From: Clostridia bacterium
GTDB taxonomy: Bacteria > Bacillota_A > Clostridia > Christensenellales > Aristaeellaceae
Reading direction: 5' to 3'
DNA: 28,378 bases
Assembly: GCA_017432405.1 (NCBI GenBank)
Contig: JAFRJF010000069.1
Location: 1-28,378, forward strand
Shown: positions 21,601 to 23,560 of the stretch, one piece after another
Layout of the letters: each line of letters opens with the position of its first letter
How positions within the stretch are numbered: the stretch's first letter is position 1
Notes under the pieces: generated by a model
What the model was told of the DNA's origin: nothing
The model's input: only the letters and a program-made list of their open reading frames with translations
Database searches by the model: none
Made by a program: the position numbers and the translations under genes

Positions 21601-23506
21601 AGCCAGCAACCACATCACCATCGAGGGCGGCACTATCGAGGATTGCTGGGCCGAAAAGGGCGGCGGCGCGATCTACCTGACCAGTGCCAACTCCGAACTG
21701 ACGGTCAAGGGCGGCACCATTCAGAACTGTACCGCAGCCCAGGGAGGCGGTCTCTACCTGAACGACGGCGCGAGGATGAAGATCGGCACCGATGTGGCTG
21801 CCAATGGCGCTGTCACCGGCGGGCAGATTGCGTTCAAGGACAACTACGGCACCGATTATGCTTCCTATAACGACAAGCTCAACGGCAAGGATCATACGGG
21901 TCGCGAGTACAAATACGCGGACGGCAAAGTGCCGCAGGACATCTTTGTCGCCAAGCTGACCGGCAACCCGGCGTCGGCCATCACCGTGACCGGCCGGATT
22001 CAGACCTACGCCGACGGTGCGACGGACGACCAGAAGAAGGCAGCCCAGGGTTCCATCTGGGTCTGGGCCGAGCCGGGCCAATCCACAGGCCATTACAAGA
22101 ACGCAGAGCAATTTGCGGTGTTCGACAGCGGCTTGGTCAAGGCAGAAAACAACAAGCTGGTCAGCACCATGCCCCTGACGGCGACGGAAACGGAGTCGTG
22201 TGGAGGCAACGTCAAGAAGTTTGCTGACCTGAAGGAGGAGATACTCAAGGAGACCCTGCGGGCCTTCCGCAACGCGCTGGAGGACAGCACGACCAAGAAC
22301 GATACCGGCTACTACCTCACGGGCACGCCATGGGATAAGGACAAGACTTCGCCCGCTACCCAGATCTTCTGGGGCCCCGCCATCGACGGCTTCGACATCG
22401 TGTTTCGCAAGATCGACGGCAACGGCGACCCGCTGCCCAATGCGACGTTTACGCTGTATGTGGCGAACGACGCGGGCACGGCCATTTCCGAACCCTACCA
22501 GGTCTCCGGCGAGGATGTCACCGCCATCTCCGGCGGCGACCCGGATCACGACAAGCTGGCCGGTAGGGATGCGGAGCATACCGTGGCTATCAAAAAGAAC
22601 ACTGGCACCGCCACGGATCCCGTGGAGGAAGATCGCGAGGTCTACGACGCCGATCTCGGCCTGGTGGTGTTCGAGAAGATTCCACCGGGAGTGTATTTCA
22701 TCAAGGAAACCTTAACAGACACTGATGCAGGTTCGGTTACCATTGGTACGAACACTTACAAGCCCGTGGAAGAGATGTACAGGCTCGTTGTTGGAAATAA
22801 GGGCTTGTATAACATCCATGTGGCCAACCGGGACGCTGATGGAAAGTCGGTCTGGACAGAGAAGCAGGCGGATGACACATGGCCGAGTGACACTAAGGAA
22901 GCCCCAATGAGCGGCTTCGTGAAGGGTGAGGACGACAAGTATACCCCGCCGACAGATGGCAAGGTGAAGCCTACTGACACTGTCATTCCGATCTATACCT
23001 TCCTGAACGAATCGGCGCTGAGCCGCAGGGTGATGCTGCAAAAGGTGGACAATTCCACAGCCACCGAGGTCAAGCTGCTCTCCGGCGCACACTTCCGAAT
23101 CTTCCGTGCCGACCTGACAGAAGTGACGGAGGGCCAGCCGAAGGATGCCACTGGAAAGAACAAGGGTTACTATGAGTCCCTTGATTCCGGCGTCTATTTC
23201 AGCGGCAAGCTGCCCTTCGGCACCTACTATCTGGTGGAGACGGTCGCACCCACTTCACCGAGTGGCTATAGTGGGAACATCGGCAATGTGTTCAAGCTGA
23301 CGGTCAAGGCGGATACGAAGAATGCAGACGGCGTGGTTACGGCTTCGGGTACGACGGTGGATTCAACGCCTGTGACGACCCTGGCCACGGCTGCGACCGC
23401 GACCAAGGAATCTGACATTGTGGATGCTTTCAAACGATGGATGACCACTGGTAGCGAAACAGCGCCCACCGGCGGGGGAGAGCCCCCTGCCGGGACGGGT
23501 GACTGA
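2..23506 (+). CDS. Giant multidomain surface adhesin (5'-partial, at least 7,834 aa)
   Basis: This is one open frame with no stop from the window edge to TGA at 23504-23506. The first ten codons (2-31) are in frame and match the repeat around 420-450, so the TTG at 32 is internal and the true start and signal peptide lie upstream. In order it has a duplicated 130-residue unit, seven MBG-type repeats (YGDxDP signature), several SpaA/Cna-B prealbumin-like domains, seven right-handed beta-helix regions built of NGGGIY-type coils, one split InlB-type repeat, and two terminal SpaA domains. Families of this kind act outside the cell in adhesion; the ligand cannot be read from the sequence. The tail ends in Gly/Pro/Thr-rich sequence without LPXTG, membrane helix or basic anchor. 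It is followed 54 bases later by pilin-like genes. A giant adhesin is well supported; its specific role is not. Confidence 0.9.
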   Translation, partial: KKTTLKYAKALDISILKDGVEVHPVAPVSVSIKLLDAPSTDEFDEANVVHFGDEAEVVESNIQREAVRFETDGFSVYVVTYTISTFYMDAAGNTFNIEVEYGTEAGIPEGAELAVAELEGDEAEAYTARAAEALNVNGSQVAYAKALDIAILVDGQPVQPTTPVSVSIKLLDAPEADDNTNIDVIHFGGEPKSVSCAFEGDAVTFQAEGFSVYVVTFTKDAANYSITVDTAISETTKLSDVLNELKIAVPDENDTSITVADIYSVLSADETMLAIQPDDKDWTITPTAAFDSVALTLTLMEGKGTVTINVSSRIKVTVTAENKTKTYGDADPELTATVTGLVGEETINYTLSRETGEDVGNYAITPAGEAVQGNYEVSFVPATLTVNRATVTVTADAKTKTYGDADPELTATVDGLKKGDAESVITYTLSRVEGEDVSEYAITATGDTEQGNYEVTFVPGTLSITRPTVTAVDSTYDGEAHELVASDNPAVLYFSLNGGEYKYGAVPTAKDAGDYTVSYKLDGEEEARSVISTIDPAPVTLTANSGYAQIEKDEAGEPVEKKVSGYTYSVEEDLTFEGVSASGSGMDVGMYPVEFTGVTVGQTRDTTENYVVTEAVPGMLIITEGEEAPIDKKMTGFSGDLAEYTIKVNPGGDKLNGSADLTLKDTFSDNQSIIYSSIKVEPEDAGIVYDYSGYTGTFTIHDETSVTITYTTRVSGEAGQTVKFTNTARLGKYDDSQNFIGCASTTNEAKLITPAGTDISGHGGVYRINVFAYADGHMEQGLTGATFRLLDSNQRPIQVGGSDVTFTTGADGYVVVTLTGEQAIRKNTAYYLEMTTAPYTVTKDDDDEDVYTYYQKDNTLYSFLITDDPNYSYGGVYSYFNDDVLKVRCYPESAGVNVTKRFSGNYSLTDAQKANIEFALQKEDIESSTEKWDDVERHPYSDFSWGSLNFETGSEGKHGLEPSSHYRVQEEKAGSADIGLPQEIEHSVSYTITYQEKGVPAEYEGNDFTVYQDDLSHNYSVVVNNSYVDHRLTIVVLNEETGDKLPGATFTVYEASDEAQPVATYITGENGALDIRRGDAGANYASNTLYYAVQTGEPEHYLLPDNPEKIWFCFPEGEYKAPAEATDLTASYKMVTVSNHADTVRVPVTVAWGLEDSATWPDEVVRVVLGLYQSVNGGDWTPVQKDGVNWTISLDKEQFFDNSTFVNLPAVNSDGEINYTFKENGVYGGEGGAQDITSSYAASCEISGTGWYVVKHQPAVTVVVEKKWFGLDVVTQITDASALALKPEVTFDLYRMTAQADSTSPDRDALERFLADAEPVSTGLALNNDNAWTQTLPSLEAAYMTDDGAKPYYYYALELEESMPENHRDTYEIAAATEDTPRTLTINNIETPITITVSAENLSKVYGQKDPAFDFDVTVKGAIKLGEVSGPDVEANYTFTATNMETGEVKTIAFKCTRDPGEDATSEGYVITPEGNEEQGGYRVVFKKARLTIDQKPITVKADKSKVYGDDDPAVLVSFYHTEQTAEGGTELVPYGDELENHDDTTVIEYQAERDPGQDATVYTVTVTGRANQGNYYVTFEREGTFTIIPAEVTVTPEVAEKVYGDDDPDELTAKVTGLKYGDAPDVIEYQLTREAGEDIGSYDITVTVEQETQDNYTVKEGDGTDKFTIVPAIVIARVEDADKVYGAEDPEWTVTFEGLQDGDTIDYEVTRDEGQDAGSYTVTPVPKGEPKTDAAGETYYPQGNYYVYVETGTLIIDRAELTVRAGDVKKIKGTDDPALTIVRPEFVARDEELVASEPVYDSETQKYVVTFSREGAAEPELRFTLARDEGEAPDVYPITVGGSEEQKNYFVEFEEGAFTILDIYDITVTQETVDPMEVSANPGYSYAWSATLGEVGYSKTGAFDMGGENSDEHTLQIPQGAVLTVDQQANAEYDSVYKTTLAVDGGPYPSDPEHPNQIEKVVDTIYTLTFTHARDCLPVYAKAQTQPNREEDAQVVVGSRGFAALQGDQTVETFEATYKDNYTLPEDRYYEFEHASLYNGNGAPIEGLSNITGIKYDPESKTWLYSQDTDEEKIYTEEMPADAQLVLFYTPKFTCKIGEEKFYTLKQAMDYVAEQESHAQIIEMLIPNYAMRESDKVSIPADEGYEITLKTAGTDYEGEAGTSATITRVYAFKTGDMFECYGKLTLENITIDGGGVSSANVMVSVKQQSKATETPSFTLAENAKLTNAVGGNGAAIYINAGTTTLYGKATGNTAANGAAIYIEGSTQATVTVAESAELSGNSASQNGGAMLINNAHASVTIDSANVTGNSAAANGGAAHITAGALYVNGSVYGNATTGDGGAVYMAGGTVTVGENGKIGDSEAEDGANQAVNGGGVYLNAGTLNVNGSVQGNEAAVNGGGIYRAGGTLNMNGGVTGNAANNGGGIYNASAQSLTIPGNVTGNTAANNGGGIYMTSYTLTTTGNVTGNTATNGNGGGIYMASGALKLSGGSVSDNTATNGNGGAVCAMNVTTTVEDCEVSGNKAQNAQKGLGGAVYMEGGVLNVNTGSAFDQNRATSGGAVYATSGEINIHNGDLTGNTAANDGGAICVQSASVKVEGGNIGGAEEGKGNTSTGGSGGAIYAESGAVTITGGALTGNKAQASAKGLGGAVYAGTGNVTYSGGVIQQNKAVNGAAIYVGSGVATITANITDNTPSENGGAVGVGTASARLNFSGDANVYDNKVTVRIDNKDVQQQRNVCLNVDSEAVVNAKGSISGNIGIYVPGEYTSDLVVKRGDLGGYFGAYTNSTSLSKFKNDRYSELEVGYANNRLFWKKQIPYYFVYKSTFEADEPPKAGAKYSDTSGSGYLKIVSLRQHNATTIENKIYDLVTAMDLYNNHKGDFETRIGKAKAAAAVYAYTYTDNKGNDGTFDAGLGFDDFVTEVNWDRVNRKWVYKKQNGKDAGTVGQLVILYSDPTFLTIVNNTEPAMTLTITELKVLGRDAADGGSYGYVTARNGATVQTLEPITGPLVLAPGESRKILFPGAAGATYTLKGTFSGEGVSESTTIEYTINGVAQTSIEGTEVDLSTDRLVYNDIREIVFGDALNICKVGNEPFTRLKAAMSYIEGLEATNPTENKQYTIEMLVDYLVPKGDVLEIPAGYDITFTTAATTGTDLPYTGQGTTIKTTDEDGQTGSEHKDWAIISRDVGNSGASVTADQAKLTVNNMVFDGLAVAGTGNGGAISTSESAVNIDHCVFKGYRSKRGGALFVNFGSLSISNSDFSNCKYQAEGDADKAGGGAIWATSKELTVDHCTFTDCACLTGRAQAGAIFHNIRNNNDIYSGVGNDSDIKVKKFPSGYPTGTKTKITNCKFYDCSAKGGSGGTVESDALDVTFEDCEFHGSFTDKDGGSGGAINTFITGDAADTKGDKSVLRIKGCLFDDCRTSVSNGYGGAVRCSAKKLVLQESKFVNCQSKFGGAVAMSNSTGTEMYVYGCTFDGCSATSNGGAIACANASSSGADTKTDVTIADTKDYTDDVKTKLDDGDTTYQIKNSYPGDTKDNDGHTHFIDCSANKGGGLCQGNTSSAKLSVKNAHFEDCDAKTSYGGGIYTVAVKLSITGESNTFKRCTANGSGGGVFHLEKDAENTKAVLVNVEFDGCKANNKGNGGGMYSKARTLTINYYYDADTDEIGEIAENASSAFKNCTAQSGGGGLFHDYASNYVKIANCDFEQCVAEGAQGGGLNTNTQTLTIKGSDSRFKACTAQTGGGGLYHNRNANGSSLEVEGYTFEDCVTNGNHGGAIYAPEKTVTVTNVTVKGCSAPANGGGICLNSPTTATITGCTFSGNTVSNNDSKGAGIYMGGGTVAYRDSTTYDCVANGNGGGLYQADGTLIIYGGVIHGSAANGGGIYQTKNTVNQYGGQVGGTATVNGGGVYKSNGTYNVGDSATVGEGDDAVTYSGGDIGKRISVEITDGETTAIKTFDSSAVNGGGVYNNNGTFNLKSGAAIGEKRTDEATGETTYTATASGNGGGVYVGEGTFNMTGDSDSAVATVCGHANGNGGGVWNGCTGNNAFNHTNGYIEGSAANGGGLYQNGKYTFTNGCITGTATANGGAVYAAASFTINNGCTVGKNGETSSSAVNGGGVYVVGGTTTLYKGGKITGATATDGGGAYVAGGVMNIGKSDNTVNTGGDVTGNTATGNGGGVYVDGGTLNLRQGAVTQNTAEQNGGGVYHGGGTFNMSGGAIGGSSDDDRNIAARGAALFVGEGMTAVLNGWISGGLSITHNHATDAGGGIAVGGPNVKLYFKNLVTVKGNTMGQDDTRCNVYLDRDRNTVIQTNGTDTDTSKNNYLDPDSFIGVYTSDDQDQAHGLSGTHFGAYVASGSNPKCFVNDRRPYLYGVLGTPDEDNPKPIDWASFKCKITDNAGKLLYTDESGTPAVYVKLENNGGSGTDNAFGTLYGGATLYERKVTKAADGTETVTYEEYSGSEYQIQMLAPRYELNQKITLISGMNVTLTTASTEEDECGFKYTGNAKEAEATIIRHANNFSMISTAGGNLTLTRITLDGGSEEGRSNNTAGGILYITGGSEVHINAKAKLCNSNSTGNGSGIRMQDGKTNQLELNGGAIENCYGCQYGGGISVKEGTLTMNSGSITGCSAQNGGAVRVDTTMVMKGGTVSGNTATVNGGGISLNGTTTRLFLSNDPVVRGNTLNGESCNVHLNDNKADIVKVINAQDLTGRADIGVYTTTGGTRNNYGSASKPFGTWTSDANLHCFVNDCNANLRGGKMTGNSIFWLDTPLIVVEKQVASDWSADKNVEFSFTVKLNNTTFASLHNVMGDMDFNRNGEATVKLKDDEINDIKTAVLPTDYLGKTFTVTENLTAAQQEDYTTTIEKDGGAYTPEAEAPYTVIGTLGENIDAQRTDSTSESRVVFTNTREVGSLTISNTVTSYDDQDLEKGFDFTLNLDPAAVAEDKPFDFVRTDAAGNRTTGQLYFAAGEYLFTLKHGESIVIVDLPTDLPYSVTESLTEQEALVYRTRVSVDGGVEAQRLIAEGTVGAKVTEQDDGTKSYSSAVTFRNSRIGIVCKITNGTTTSANYRELLYYMAGQERQPAIYDRLEDAFAQINTGGLKTENGGSYSGQYRIEMVVSEYKMEGPATLNSGRTVILSTAQTGDQKYPYNEGEDDGRGNVAVVTRGGFTDDSMIINNGTLTVEKITLDGGSALEEDPITANTDGGIIKTNGKLTIDAEATLRNSAVGSEQVDPDTGAVTTAPHNGGAIWQNNGVQLVMNGTIENCSATNGGGIYAAEGFRTINLAGSVTSCAASENGGAIWAGVSTASTGITLNQGATFTGNAASEDGGAIRSKANLKMNAGSIGGVEMTEGNTAGGSGGGIYMDTGATFNMSEGVFQNNQSTGGNGGALVVQSAATIKGGSFTGNVANGSSSTNGCGGAIYATGDAEVTLSGTATAITGNSARIGGAVCVARGSFTMKGGSITQNRSPEGAIATDENAMLTFSGNSVVTNNTAYDGQTAMNVYLGCDSNTIIQTTGLGSGASIGVYVADGVPEPQDGGADKPIYYGHGIAGRNFGTYTGSAPNSARLAKFTNDREDGLTGYLGAAISGSEKSYYVMWQGKSLLLKVYMMDDEGNVTETPVNGAKFTLTNIHDADAADDDVQVWSGTSNANGEVNIPWTAEERAGGQAASFIPGSSYVLEQTASAGEAVKPAGTWTLTIGKDNSLTSTMTKSGETEVNRILSIGEGQFYLGGEVDVYNDTRPTITFDANGDTENPAVLSDNSSMRTDPIEFKPIEEYHDYVINEKNPTRPGYVFQYWLKVGNESEDPSDGVGDDPIDLLDGNNVGNSCESTDLLDSNDGDDPVMLPGDGDDDASDGGQEDDSNIYVQGDNYRFRRESNADSNVTLKAQWSPVVCKITDTSDRLMYVNGNPAVYMTLEDGFKAFNEETFTLPNGSRATARKIKMLVQSYTLEESVELANRKTAVLTTAGKDSDGYPYTGQSGTYCTITRGFANDSMIVDNFNLTLTNITLDGGSKLADPLSPSVEGGIVRVGNAYAQLTVGAGATLQNSSVTGNGGAVYAIQNTIVTLSGGTITGNAASAADGDTNHGKGGGVYADGTLRLSGTKLTGNEAVSGGGIAVSSAGTLNATGGTVVSNQATENGGGIYAEGGVTMSGGNIGQSDQGNTAVNGAGIYLAGSGTFSGGTIIGNAAENGAGGGLSIAGNATLSGVAITGNTASSGAGVFVLDGATMNMTGGSVTGNTASDEYSGAIDVGGSGARLNFSGNPTVYNNPAQSGQQRNVALTVDSNQVINVTDELGSTAKIGVYAPKTGSSGEGTLYDGHGVPGMPFGHFANGTEDNLGVFINDWDALTYAVSAETGNNIEWATLIARVSNDNGRTWTYHDWLANDKTYTKNGQTIRRGAFDQAASLNGGVIVETLLQTHDRYTTTGEIVLGKNRTVTLRTTDDSTYNPRGFVSTIKRGEFANKAASMFRVNDGTFVITNMMLDGDKANRTDVSANGGLVYVANGGLTIGDGATLQNAVTTGNGGAVYAAAGASVTVTGGAITDNIAANGGGIYADGTAKTADTRNTINVTNGTISNNTATCNGGGLYVRDGRWAELLGVTMSQNKALATSADSLTNGEHNGCGGAIYVRPTAKVDVASSQAKDSTFTQNDALRAGGGIFVFDNGTLTVTNAILSQNVSACGGGIGGLLKVNITVTNTLLNGNRAIKGDTPIAGNKTIFHNGNGGGIGLQSASAASKLTVIGQKQVDDVSGTLVGNTATNNGGGIFINGNANGVLDGVTVTGNTAVSGGGMYSGSLTLKNGVKITGNATTATIGTDTGDIKAAGGVYLSNGGTLTLAGDSDQNNLTTIDGNYTTTENKSSNLRLPFNNATKDNEGTSVKLTAEFKGKIRVVNPGTIYSTFGSSDDLSYLFDSDNPTTWETVPNITSEDGSRLFGRIESVSGGVRLYWWQEPICKITDGSAVLYLDAECTKKAVYMSLYDSGSLITSAFGALNDTGVKFYKSKDTPYTGSSYFVEMLDDCEINEPVEVNKSGTNRKVITLKTAEKTVTDDLPFRGSGTIAELSPGPLYRKGTYNFLFTLNHDTDLTVKKITVDGGVDYELDGDGHIRFGDNDKPVYKTGSYISPKDGVLFQIGGTASLTLEAEATLQNAYTNHEYGGGAISFGNNSGSGNNRYLTMKAGSKIIRCCAETAKNGKGGVGGAIMAYSAASNHITIEGGTIEDCWAEKGGGAIYLTSANSELTVKGGTIQNCTAAQGGGLYLNDGARMKIGTDVAANGAVTGGQIAFKDNYGTDYASYNDKLNGKDHTGREYKYADGKVPQDIFVAKLTGNPASAITVTGRIQTYADGATDDQKKAAQGSIWVWAEPGQSTGHYKNAEQFAVFDSGLVKAENNKLVSTMPLTATETESCGGNVKKFADLKEEILKETLRAFRNALEDSTTKNDTGYYLTGTPWDKDKTSPATQIFWGPAIDGFDIVFRKIDGNGDPLPNATFTLYVANDAGTAISEPYQVSGEDVTAISGGDPDHDKLAGRDAEHTVAIKKNTGTATDPVEEDREVYDADLGLVVFEKIPPGVYFIKETLTDTDAGSVTIGTNTYKPVEEMYRLVVGNKGLYNIHVANRDADGKSVWTEKQADDTWPSDTKEAPMSGFVKGEDDKYTPPTDGKVKPTDTVIPIYTFLNESALSRRVMLQKVDNSTATEVKLLSGAHFRIFRADLTEVTEGQPKDATGKNKGYYESLDSGVYFSGKLPFGTYYLVETVAPTSPSGYSGNIGNVFKLTVKADTKNADGVVTASGTTVDSTPVTTLATAATATKESDIVDAFKRWMTTGSETAPTGGGEPPAGTGD
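941..1402 (+). repeat. MBG-type repeat pair (copies 1-2)
   Basis: There are two tandem units of about 76-78 residues, 941-1168 and 1169-1402. Each runs from a VTVTA strand through KTKTYGDADPEL, a YTLSR strand and GED, to QGNYEV and a closing strand. This is the pattern of the MBG domain, a small beta-sandwich found in strings in surface proteins. At DNA level 968-1008 and 1193-1233 are 41-base copies with one mismatch, which points to recent duplication or gene conversion. Confidence 0.85.
1883..4177 (+). other. SpaA/Cna-B-like domain string in the adhesin
   Basis: About five consecutive beta-sandwich domains are visible. The first (1883-2270) ends in a VKFTNTA strand typical of domains that precede Cna-B repeats. 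The second (2294 to about 2670) has the SpaA pattern GLTGATFRLLD, then a polar turn GADGYV. The third covers about 2670-3085. The fourth (from about 3090) has LPGATFTVYEA and GENGALDI. The last two (about 3430-3790 and 3790-4177) resemble Cna-B, with VVVEKKW and a LELEES strand. Such domains often form Lys-Asn isopeptide bonds that stiffen stalks; I cannot confirm the bond residues by eye. Domain borders are approximate. Confidence 0.7.
4178..5593 (+). repeat. MBG-type repeat array (copies 3-7)
   Basis: Five units follow one another, marked by SKVYGQKDP, SKVYGDDDP, EKVYGDDDP, DKVYGAEDP and a degenerate KKIKGTDDP, each with a later ERD/TRE-G-D turn and an NYYV-like strand. Copies 3, 4 and 7 carry insertions that make them about 95-105 residues instead of about 77. 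The array probably acts as a stalk between the Cna-B block and the beta-helix region. Together with 941-1402 this gives seven MBG units. Confidence 0.82.
6281..8443 (+). other. Beta-helix superdomain 1
   Basis: The header (6281 to about 6690) has FTCKIG, LKQAMDYV, IEML and LENITIDGGG. The helix (about 6690-8110) has about 20-25-residue coils carrying GNxAxNGGGIY, the pattern of Chlamydia PMP-like and other right-handed parallel beta-helix adhesins. The tail (about 8118-8443) has LNFSGDANVYDN, CLNVDSE, IGIYVPG and a closing FWKK strand. The same header-helix-tail order recurs six more times downstream. Confidence 0.8.
8444..9247 (+). other. Linker region between beta-helix superdomains 1 and 2
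   Basis: About 268 residues lack the GGG coil pattern. A WVYKKQ and LVILYSDP stretch near 8790-8860 resembles TWLYSQ and LVLFYTPK just before superdomain 1 (about 6190-6280), so each of the first two superdomains seems to be preceded by the same capping strand. The rest (about 8860-9240) looks like an Ig-like beta domain with LVLAPGESRKI, a form common in hydroxyproline-free bacterial Ig folds. I cannot name the family. Confidence 0.5.
9248..13159 (+). other. Beta-helix superdomain 2, the longest, with a cysteine-rich half
   Basis: The header spans about 9248-9650 (CKVGNEPF, IEML, TFTTAATT, LTVNNMVFDG). The helix runs about 9650-12800, roughly 1,050 residues, over twice the length of the others. 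Its first half (9680 to about 11560) repeats an F-x-D/N/G-C-x-A motif followed by GGGI/L, giving about 29 cysteines by my count. The second half uses cysteine-poor NGGGVY coils. The tail (about 12815-13159) has LYFKNLVTVKGN, CNVYLDRD, IGVYTSD and FVNDR. Confidence 0.8.
13160..14299 (+). other. Beta-helix superdomain 3, short
   Basis: The header has FKCKITD, AVYVKLE, IQMLAPRYEL, VTLTTAS and LTRITLDGGS. The helix is only about 330 bases (about 13640-13970), five or six coils with GGGISV and NGGAVRV. The tail has LFLSNDPVVRGN, CNVHLND, IGVYTT and FVNDC. It is the clearest minimal example of the header-helix-tail plan. Confidence 0.78.
14300..15145 (+). other. Pair of Cna-B-like stalk domains
   Basis: Two similar domains of about 140 residues lie in tandem. 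Each starts with a strand (LIVVEKQV; SLTISNTV), contains FSFTVKLN or FDFTLNLD, then a TVTENL or SVTESL strand, and ends in VVFTNTRE or VTFRNSR. The FTN-type closing strand is typical of Cna-B-like domains. They separate superdomains 3 and 4 and probably act as a rigid spacer. Confidence 0.68.
15146..16789 (+). other. Beta-helix superdomain 4
   Basis: The header has IVCKITNG, AIYDRLEDAF, IEMVVSEY, VILSTAQ, TRGGFTDDSMI and VEKITLDGGS. The helix spans about 15600-16410 with NGGAIW and SGGGIYM coils. The tail has LTFSGNSVVTNN, MNVYLGCDSN, IGVYVADG, YGHGIAG and FTNDRE, ending in YYVMWQGK. An extra GGADKP loop sits in the tail. Confidence 0.8.
16790..17206 (+). other. SpaA-like prealbumin domain
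   Basis: A single domain shows the SpaA order: strand LLLKVYMMD, then VNGAKFTLTN, a polar turn with NANGEVNIPW, and SSYVLEQTAS followed by a WTLTIG strand. The Lys in the first strand and the Glu in VLEQ fit the positions used for isopeptide bonds in this family, but I cannot test geometry. Confidence 0.68.
17207..17659 (+). other. InlB-type (Listeria-Bacteroides) repeat split by an acidic insert
   Basis: The two ends match an InlB beta-repeat: TITFDANG and NPTRPGYVFQYW before, and NVTLKAQWSP after. Between them about 60 residues (about 17386-17580) are rich in Asp, Gly and Ser, with an internal echo (DLLDGNN and DLLDSNDGD) and GDGDDDASDGG. In a normal repeat the GY-F-W and LxAxW strands are separated by about 10-20 residues. 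Confidence 0.7.
17660..19075 (+). other. Beta-helix superdomain 5
   Basis: The header has VVCKITD, AVYMTLEDGF, IKMLVQSY, AVLTTAG, YPYTGQSG, ITRGFANDSMI and LTNITLDGGS, the best match to superdomain 4. The helix spans about 18060-18760 with NGGGIYAEG and NGAGIYLAG coils. The tail has LNFSGNPTVYNN, ALTVDSN, IGVYAPK, YDGHGVPG and FINDW, ending in IEWAT. Confidence 0.8.
19076..20839 (+). other. Beta-helix superdomain 6
   Basis: The header is more divergent: it lacks CKIT and starts LIARVSNDNGRTW, but keeps IVETLLQ, VTLRTTDD, IKRGEF, MFRVNDG and ITNMMLDGD. The helix spans about 19480-20520. The tail (about 20520-20839) has lost the FSG motif and ends in RLYWWQEP. The coil tips include NGGGIF and SGGGMY. 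Confidence 0.76.
20840..22384 (+). other. Beta-helix superdomain 7 with a variant tail
   Basis: The header has ICKITDG, AVYMSLYD, VEMLDD, ITLKTAE, LFTLNHD and VKKITVDGG. The helix is short (about 21360-21830; EYGGGAISF, KGGGAIYLT, QGGGLYLND). The tail is longer than in other copies and contains a predicted amphipathic helix near 22220-22290 (FADLKEEILKETLRAFRN) before ending in IFWGPAI. It is the last superdomain before the C-terminal SpaA domains. Confidence 0.75.
22385..23326 (+). other. Two C-terminal SpaA-like domains
   Basis: The first domain (22385 to about 23017) has FDIVFRKIDGNG, LPNATFTLY, VVFEKIPPGVYFIKET and a closing YTFLNES strand, with a long polar insertion. The second (23018-23326) has VMLQKVDN, LSGAHFRIF, GVYFSGKLPFGTYYLVET and VFKLTVK. 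Lys in RKID/QKVD and Glu in IKET/LVET occupy the positions expected for isopeptide-forming residues in SpaA domains. Confidence 0.8.
23327..23506 (+). other. Adhesin C-terminal tail lacking a sortase signal
   Basis: The last ~59 residues are Thr/Ala/Gly-rich and hydrophilic and end in APTGGGEPPAGTGD. There is no LPXTG-like pentapeptide followed by a hydrophobic helix and basic residues, and no other membrane segment. The stop TGA at 23504 is clear and the next in-frame stop follows at 23522, so no missed extension adds an anchor. Confidence 0.85.
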
Positions 23507-23560
23507 GAAGACATCCATATCTGACCCAACCTCAACCAATCAACACGCGGAGGCGATGGA
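23507..23560 (+). promoter_or_regulatory. 54-base spacer with ribosome binding site for the first pilin-like gene
   Basis: GGAGG at 23549-23553 lies seven bases before ATG 23561. An ATG at 23556 is too close to the site to be used. No hairpin with a T tract and no clear -35/-10 pair is visible, so the pilin-like genes are probably transcribed with the adhesin. Confidence 0.7.

Noticed and set aside
23490..23503. APTGGG near the C-terminus as a sortase-like motif.
   Set aside because: No hydrophobic helix or basic tail follows, so it cannot work as a known sortase signal.
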